Part shown: one piece after another, positions 7,399 to 11,122 of the stretch
Position numbering within the stretch: the stretch's first letter is position 1
How the letters are laid out: each line of letters starts with the position of its first letter
DNA from: Bacteroidota bacterium
GTDB taxonomy: Bacteria > Bacteroidota > Rhodothermia > Rhodothermales > Rubricoccaceae
Direction of reading: 5' to 3'
DNA length: 11,122 nucleotides
Assembly: GCA_022564455.1 (NCBI GenBank)
Contig: JADFLK010000026.1
Span: 1-11,122 of the forward strand
The notes under the pieces: generated by a model
The model's input: only the letters and a program-made list of their open reading frames with translations
Database searches by the model: none
What the model was told of the DNA's origin: nothing
Position numbers and translations under genes: made by a program

Positions 7399-7884
7399 TC
7401 AGCCTTCAACCCGTTCGATGGAAATGACCTCCCGGAAGGCGCACACGGCCTCGGTAGAATCCGTGGCATTTTGAACATACACGAGGCCTGTCAGGCGGAC
7501 GTGCTCGTTCGCGTTGAGCGGCTCGCCATCGTGCGCTCTAAGGAGGAAGGGGCTGCCCGGAACGGCCGGCGGAGACACCTGGTTGGGCCCATCACCACTT
7601 CGGACATAGGCCGAGACGAACGACGTGTCCTCCGGCATGGCGGCAAACTCCAACATGCACTCCAGGCTGCCCGCCGACTCCCGGCAAGGAATGTCGTGGT
7701 CGCCGGCGTTGAGGTAGCCCTCCGAAACCATCACCTGATCGCTGTTCTCTACAACGCAAAGATTCCCGAAACTCACGGACGTGCCGGAAGGGCCGCAGGC
7801 AGACACGGAGGAGGCAAGGCCGATGAGGAGAACGAACCGAAACACAACGGATCTTGTGGATGAACTTCGCAAAGTAAGACGCAC
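7399..7884 (-). CDS. Cys-rich lipoprotein, paralogue of the downstream gene
   Basis: Predicted lipoprotein of 161 residues counted from GTG at 7884; a GTG at 7845 would give a tighter signal peptide (MFRFVLLIGLASSVSAC) and may be the real start. The lipobox VSAC places the lipidated cysteine at residue 30. Four further cysteines (43, 67, 76, 148) probably form two disulfides in the periplasm. Motifs SEGYL (residues 54-58), GSP (110-112) and VRLTG (129-133) match the gene at 6681-7313; the spacing from the first conserved Cys to EGYL and to the second Cys is identical in both. No known domain is recognised; the beta-rich pattern could be OB-like. It begins 20 bases after the sodC stop, which suggests cotranscription with a periplasmic superoxide dismutase and an envelope role. 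That role is not demonstrated. Confidence 0.78.
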   Translation of the reverse strand: MRLTLRSSSTRSVVFRFVLLIGLASSVSACGPSGTSVSFGNLCVVENSDQVMVSEGYLNAGDHDIPCRESAGSLECMLEFAAMPEDTSFVSAYVRSGDGPNQVSPPAVPGSPFLLRAHDGEPLNANEHVRLTGLVYVQNATDSTEAVCAFREVISIERVEG

Positions 7885-7904
7885 AGATTAAACGTAGGGC
7901 CTGC

Positions 7905-8543
7905 TCACACTTCCACACCCGTGATGACGCCACACCCGATTCGCGCGCCCGCGTTGCCGGTCGGCTGCGTCATGAAATCATCTTCGTCGGCATGGATGAT
8001 CAGCGCCTTGCCAACAATACTCTCGGGGCCATCCAATGAGGCGATGGATTCGTTAAAGGACCCCAGGATGCGTCCATCAGACAACGCGTGAATGTTGCCG
8101 AGATCACCCAAGTGCCGTTGCCCAACCGGGAGATTTGGCGCCCCGTGCGCTACTCCATCCGGGTTGAAATGCCCACCGGCCGCACCCCCAGCCGCGCCGT
8201 CCTCGCCGTTCGCGCACGATCCGTTTTCGTGAACGTGAAAACCATATACCCCTTCCGTAAGCCCATCAAGCATGTACGTAACCTGCATACCCAAATCAGA
8301 CGGGGCGAACGTGACCGTGCCGGACAAGCCTGAGTCTCCGAGCGGTTCGATCGTCGCACGGGCCTGCGTAACCAGTTCGCGGGGCTCTTCTCCGTCCTGG
8401 AGAGCGCCCGCAATTCGCGGACTAATCTCTTCCGCCGCTTCCTCACCTGAGCTATCAGTACGTTCGTCGTTGCTCGCACACCCGGAGGAGAGGGCTCCAA
8501 ATGAAAAAAGTGCGGCAGAAAGCAAACACGCGCGTATCAACAT
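7905..8543 (-). CDS. sodC: Cu/Zn superoxide dismutase lipoprotein
   Basis: Periplasm-facing enzyme converting superoxide to hydrogen peroxide and oxygen; 212 residues. A lipoprotein signal ends LSSGC with Cys22, followed by an acidic linker (residues 23-60) and the SOD domain. All active-site residues can be placed: copper ligands His103 and His105 (GFHVHENGSC), bridging His125 (GGHFNP) and His184 (LIIHADEDDF); zinc ligands His133, His144 and Asp147 (RHLGDLGN); electrostatic-guide Arg201; and the disulfide pair Cys110-Cys204 (RIGCGVI). The protein should be active and anchored to a membrane. The ATG at 8543 is the start that gives the signal peptide. It follows the MmcQ/YjbR gene by 45 bases and precedes the Cys-rich lipoprotein gene by 20 bases, consistent with an operon. 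Confidence 0.97.
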   Translation of the reverse strand: MLIRACLLSAALFSFGALSSGCASNDERTDSSGEEAAEEISPRIAGALQDGEEPRELVTQARATIEPLGDSGLSGTVTFAPSDLGMQVTYMLDGLTEGVYGFHVHENGSCANGEDGAAGGAAGGHFNPDGVAHGAPNLPVGQRHLGDLGNIHALSDGRILGSFNESIASLDGPESIVGKALIIHADEDDFMTQPTGNAGARIGCGVITGVEV

Positions 8544-8588
8544 GGCGTAACAAGGGCTGGGTGAAGGAGGAGTAGTGAGAATCGAAGT

Positions 8589-8951
8589 TTAACCCGAAAG
8601 CGCAGCAAGTTTCTCACGATCCTCCTTTTTCATACCGGCCACAACAAGAGCGTACGAGTGGTCTACCAGCTCGCGGATCAGCTCGGCCGGGACGTCGCTC
8701 TGAAGCTCCACGAAGTTCCAGTGCTTCTTGTTCATGTATGGCCCGGTGTGGATGCCCTGGTAGGCCTCGCGAAGCTCCGGGACGCGCTCGGGGTCGCACT
8801 TCAGGCTTACCTCGCGAGGAAGCCGGTCCAGGCCCATTGCCGAGAACATCTTGTTCAGCACCTTGAACACGAGAACATCCGGGCCGAACGGAAGGTCTTC
8901 CCATGCCCCCGGCTTCAAGAGGCAGTAATCACGGTAGGCGTCGAGGTGCAT
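8589..8951 (-). CDS. MmcQ/YjbR family protein
   Basis: Small protein of 120 residues, full length for the MmcQ/YjbR (DUF419) family, which has a CyaY-like fold and is often annotated as DNA-binding although its molecular role is unsettled. Family hallmarks are present in order: LPFGPD (residues 20-25), VFKVLNKMF (28-36), VSLKCDPE (48-55), NKKHWNFVEL (74-83) and HSYALVV (98-104). There is no signal peptide, so it is cytosolic. The ATG at 8951 gives the canonical N-terminus. The gene is 45 bases upstream of sodC on the same strand and is separated from the FAH-family gene behind it by 212 bases containing a perfect palindrome. A functional link to sodC is not known from the family. Confidence 0.93.
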   Translation of the reverse strand: MHLDAYRDYCLLKPGAWEDLPFGPDVLVFKVLNKMFSAMGLDRLPREVSLKCDPERVPELREAYQGIHTGPYMNKKHWNFVELQSDVPAELIRELVDHSYALVVAGMKKEDREKLAALSG

Positions 8952-9030
8952 GGCGGCGAGTTGATGAGAAGAAATTTATACTGCGTATGGGGGTCTGCTC
9001 ACATTGAGCGCGTTGATATTGGTTCGAGGA

Positions 9031-9048
9031 CCCCGCAGTACTGCGGGG
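9031..9048. repeat. Perfect 18-bp palindrome
   Basis: CCCCGCAGTACTGCGGGG is an uninterrupted 9+9 bp palindrome in the 212-base gap between the FAH-family stop (9164) and the MmcQ/YjbR start (8951). It has no T-run on either side, so an intrinsic terminator is not well supported. It could be a REP-like repeat, a dyad operator or a protein-free cruciform. The rest of the gap holds no convincing gene. Confidence 0.6.
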
Positions 9049-9163
9049 AGGCCAATTCAAGGTGCGCGAGGAGGTCGGGGCAATAGTCCCGGACGACGAG
9101 TACAACGCTGAGGCGGACTAGAATGACCCGAAATGGCCTTTCATGATTTACTGTGGACAAGCC

Positions 9164-9832
9164 CTAGGCTGATTCCGCTACTACGTTCACGCGAAGTGGT
9201 CCCAGCCCCGTTCCTGTTGCCTCCAGCACATCTCCGTCTTTGATGGGCCCCACCCCCTCGGGCGTTCCCGTGTAGATCAAATCGCTCTTTTCCAGCGTGA
9301 AGACCGAGGAGAGGAAACTGACGAGCCGGGCAACCGGGAAGATCATCTGTGCCGTCTTGCCGTGCTGGCGAACCTCACCGTTGACTTTCAACTCAATCGT
9401 CAGCGACTGTGGGTCTGAGATATTGGAGGCGGGCGTTAGCGGCCCCAACGGGGCGAACGTGTCGAATCCCTTGGCGATGCTCCACGGTCCTTTGTTGGCC
9501 TTCGAAATTGCTTGCAGGTCGCGGGCGGTGAGGTCGAGCCCAAGCGCGTAGCCAGCAACGTGGTTCAGCGCCTCGGTTTCTGGAATGTGCCGTCCGCCCT
9601 CACCGATGACCACGACCAATTCCAATTCGTGATGCACTTCGTTGGATTGTGAGGGCAGGATCACCGTTCCGCCCGACGGAATCAGCGCCGTGCTCGGCTT
9701 CAGAAAAACAACAGGCTCCATAGGCAAATCAGCCACGTCACCCATTTCGCGGACGTGCGCGGCGTAGTTGCGGCCAATGCAGAGGATCTTGCCGGGGCGG
9801 ACGGTGTGGCCTGAAGGGAGGTTGAGGATCAC
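9164..9832 (-). CDS. Fumarylacetoacetate hydrolase (FAH) family protein, FAHD1/YcgM-like
   Basis: Cytosolic metal-dependent enzyme of 222 residues. The closest described relatives are FAHD1 and YcgM, which act on acylpyruvates and oxaloacetate; the actual substrate here is not shown by the sequence. The domain fills the protein: IGRNYAAHVREM (19-30, with His26 and Glu29 at the lid positions), EPVVFLKPSTALIPSGG, NEVHHELELVVVIG with metal ligands Glu69 and Glu71, GYALGLDLTARDLQ with ligand Asp100, Lys121 in AKGFDTFAPLGP, VNGEVRQHGKTAQMIF, and YTGTPEGVGP. All of these correspond to active-site residues of human FAHD1. Start is a GTG at 9832; no better upstream start was found. It is the first clear gene of the leftward series, with about 110 bases of AT-richer leader upstream. 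Family assignment is firm, substrate is not. Confidence 0.95.
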   Translation of the reverse strand: MILNLPSGHTVRPGKILCIGRNYAAHVREMGDVADLPMEPVVFLKPSTALIPSGGTVILPSQSNEVHHELELVVVIGEGGRHIPETEALNHVAGYALGLDLTARDLQAISKANKGPWSIAKGFDTFAPLGPLTPASNISDPQSLTIELKVNGEVRQHGKTAQMIFPVARLVSFLSSVFTLEKSDLIYTGTPEGVGPIKDGDVLEATGTGLGPLRVNVVAESA

Positions 9833-9912
9833 GATGACCGAAGAATGGAGGACAAAAAAACTGAAGGCAAAAAATACCTCCGACGCCCTTCCACCAACGT
9901 CGAAAGTCCGAC

Positions 9913-9940
9913 CACATAATCAACTTTAAACTCGGCCCAA
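9913..9940 (-). promoter_or_regulatory. Possible promoter for the FAH-family gene
   Basis: On the - strand TTGGGC (9940-9935) and TATGTG (9918-9913) are spaced by 16 bases in an AT-richer stretch about 80 bases before the GTG start at 9832. This fits a weak sigma-70-like promoter by eye only. Both hexamers deviate from consensus and no start-site evidence exists. Confidence 0.22.
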
Positions 9941-9944
9941 ACCA

Positions 9945-10271
9945 TTATCCATGCGCCTTGCTGAGATCAGCAACGTCGTTACTTAGCACTCCTCTTAATA
10001 TTGAAGCCTTTCGAGCAAGTGAGTCTGCCACGTGTTCCGGCCTCGTTTCCATTTGCCTGAACCCATATATATCGTGGAAGCACTTCGGACAGAACTGCTC
10101 CTCCATGTGTGACCTCTTCCCGCATTCACACTCCCACTTCTGTTTGGTTTTCGAGGAGAACATCTGATCCACTTCAACCACTCGGCCCTTCTTTCCAAAG
10201 CTGATCTTAACCTGCTCTCGTAGAGCCTCCAATTTATTGGCGTCATTCGCTGAAAAGGTGGCCTTATTCAA
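9945..10271 (-). CDS. Unrecognised ORF with a zinc-ribbon motif, possibly 5'-truncated
   Basis: Open frame of 108 codons with TTG as the only start near its 5' end; the frame stays open back to a TGA at 10301-10299. I do not recognise the protein. It contains a four-cysteine zinc-ribbon-like centre: Cys48 and Cys50 in WECECG, Cys61 and Cys64 in FCPKC, preceded by a basic stretch (FGKKGRVVEVDQMF) and followed by a helical C-terminus. Base composition is visibly more AT-rich than in neighbouring genes, suggesting foreign origin. The transposase fragment starts 37 bases away on the other strand, so this may be the C-terminal remainder of a gene cut by an insertion rather than a whole small gene. 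No signal peptide or membrane segment is seen. Confidence 0.5.
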   Translation of the reverse strand: MNKATFSANDANKLEALREQVKISFGKKGRVVEVDQMFSSKTKQKWECECGKRSHMEEQFCPKCFHDIYGFRQMETRPEHVADSLARKASILRGVLSNDVADLSKAHG

Positions 10272-10307
10272 TCGGAGTACCGCAAGAGCCGGGACAGGTC
10301 ACCCCTC

Positions 10308-10604
10308 ATGAAGACCGGCCTTCACGCTCGCGATAGGACACAAGGTAGACCTTTGCCAGATGCACTGCTGCTGCGCGATCTCGCCCGCAGCGGCCTCGAT
10401 GTGAAGCTGCACCTGTTGCAACACTACGCTGAACTGGCCCGCCTTCCGGCCGGTGAGATTCTCGATGATGACGTCGGATGTCTTTGCGGCGAGCGCTACA
10501 GCCGTGACAAGCCTTCGGATGGACGTTACCAACGCTGGCGAAGCAATTCGGGCTCGATTCGCATTCAACACGAGCGTGTGCCCATCGATGTGCCGCGCTT
10601 GTTG
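10308..10604 (+). pseudogene. IS256/mutator-like transposase, N-terminal fragment
   Basis: About 97 codons resembling the N-terminal region of IS256/mutator-family transposases. Recognisable parts are a helical lead (LLQHYAELARLPAGEILDDDV), CGERYSRDKPSDGRYQRW, then [15 protein letters not shown], which corresponds to the RWG-x-NPGS-x(n)-VPxxVPR block that precedes the catalytic DDE domain in this family (from memory). The whole catalytic domain is absent. After VPR (about 10598) the frame continues as antisense of gltX and makes no protein sense. The fragment is therefore a dead remnant whose right end is fused to gltX. The sequence CGGGACAGGTCACCCC just upstream (10290-10305) could be near its left terminus, but I cannot prove a terminal repeat. 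The exact family name is less certain than its being a transposase. Confidence 0.65.
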
Positions 10605-10999
10605 AGGTCGTACTTCGGCGTCGGGCTCTCCTTCGTCTTCAGCCGCTCGCGCATCGCCTCGATATCTTCGGGCGTATCAAACGCGATGTACGCGTGACCT
10701 TCCGTCAGCAGCTTCTCGGCAGCCGCTTTGTAGAGGTCGCTGCGCTCGCTCTGGTAGTATGGCGCATGCGGGCCACCCTTCCCCGGCCCCTCGTCGAAAT
10801 CGATCCCCGCCCAGTGCAGGCTGTCGATAATGTCCTGCTCGGCCTCGGCGACGTACCGCGAGCGGTCTGTGTCCTTGATGCGGAGGATGAACGTGCCGCC
10901 GTGCTTACGGGCGAGGAGAAAATTGTAGAGCGCCGTCCGCAGCCCACCGATGTGCAGCAGGCCGGTGGGGCTAGGGGCGAAACGGACGCGAATGGGCAT
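10565..10999 (-). pseudogene. gltX: Glutamyl-tRNA synthetase, truncated 5' fragment
   Basis: The first ~131 codons encode the N-terminal catalytic region of GluRS, which charges tRNA-Glu. [19 protein letters not shown] carries the class I HIGH-type signature (residues 16-19). It is followed by [29 protein letters not shown] and a typical sequence down to SPTPKYD (Asp131, codon ending at 10607). Full GluRS is about 470-510 residues, including the KMSKS loop and anticodon-binding domain, all missing here. After KYD the frame reads only a dozen unrelated residues to a stop at 10565; these are antisense to the transposase fragment. ATG at 10999 is preferred over the TTG just before it. As it stands the product cannot be functional, so either an intact gltX exists elsewhere or the junction is an assembly artefact. 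Confidence 0.88.
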
Positions 11000-11050
11000 C
11001 AAGGTCGAATAACGATGCGATCAAAGAAGCTACAGACAGCCCCGCACAAC

Positions 11051-11077
11051 GGACATAGAACTTCCCATTAGGACACA
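11051..11077. repeat. 20-bp-phased GGACA direct repeat upstream of gltX
   Basis: GGACATA (11051-11057) and GGACACA (11071-11077) occur exactly 20 bases apart, 52-78 bases upstream of the gltX start. The motif ATTAGGACACATTCTGTAC has the look of insertion-sequence termini with repeated transposase sites, but no matching partner end or transposase is in view. It may equally be part of the gltX promoter region or chance. Confidence 0.3.
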
Positions 11078-11122
11078 TTCTGTACCGTTCTAGCGACCAG
11101 CAATGAGCTCCAGTATCTCAAA

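Noticed and set aside
9010..9122. A short + strand frame ending GGQFKVREEVGAIVPDDEY... before a TAG at 9120-9122, looking like the C-terminus of a protein.
   Set aside because: Only about 33 codons are open after an in-frame TGA, there is no good start, and the frame includes the perfect palindrome at 9031-9048. It may be a gene remnant, but support is too thin to annotate.
10605..10697. Continuation of the transposase frame beyond 10604.
   Set aside because: This part is the antisense of gltX codons and has no transposase similarity; the frame is open by chance.

Overview
This 11.1 kb window is a GC-rich bacterial chromosomal segment. Four things suggest a Bacteroidota/Rhodothermota-type bacterium (the 'order II' relatives of Rhodothermus and Salinibacter): the style of the MutS and GluRS sequences, the number of exported lipoproteins, the scarcity of clear Shine-Dalgarno sequences, and the TTG/GTG starts. 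This is an inference with moderate confidence; no rRNA or other decisive marker is present.

Layout. Positions 1-3441 read on the + strand: a predicted beta-propeller (sialidase-like) lipoprotein, a secreted DUF1579 protein, and DNA polymerase IV (dinB). From 3571 to 9944 every gene reads on the - strand. In transcription order (right to left) these are a FAH-family hydrolase, a MmcQ/YjbR protein, a Cu/Zn superoxide dismutase lipoprotein (sodC), two tandem Cys-rich exported proteins that are paralogues of each other, mutS, and a 46-residue putative lipoprotein. The error-prone polymerase and the mismatch-repair ATPase thus end tail to tail.

The right end (9945-11122) looks disrupted. It holds a zinc-ribbon ORF of different base composition, an N-terminal fragment of an IS256/mutator-like transposase, and the first ~131 codons of a glutamyl-tRNA synthetase (gltX). 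The synthetase loses homology exactly where the transposase fragment meets it on the opposite strand.

Most of the window is ordinary housekeeping and envelope content. The observations most worth following are: the tandem four-cysteine paralogue pair behind sodC, which I do not recognise as a described family; the truncation of gltX by mobile DNA; a 16-bp inverted repeat around a degenerate G-rich block, one arm of which encodes the C-terminus of a gene; a clamp-binding-like QSDLF motif near the N-terminus of MutS; and several palindromic REP-like hairpins between genes. No CRISPR array, tRNA, rRNA or complete mobile element was seen.
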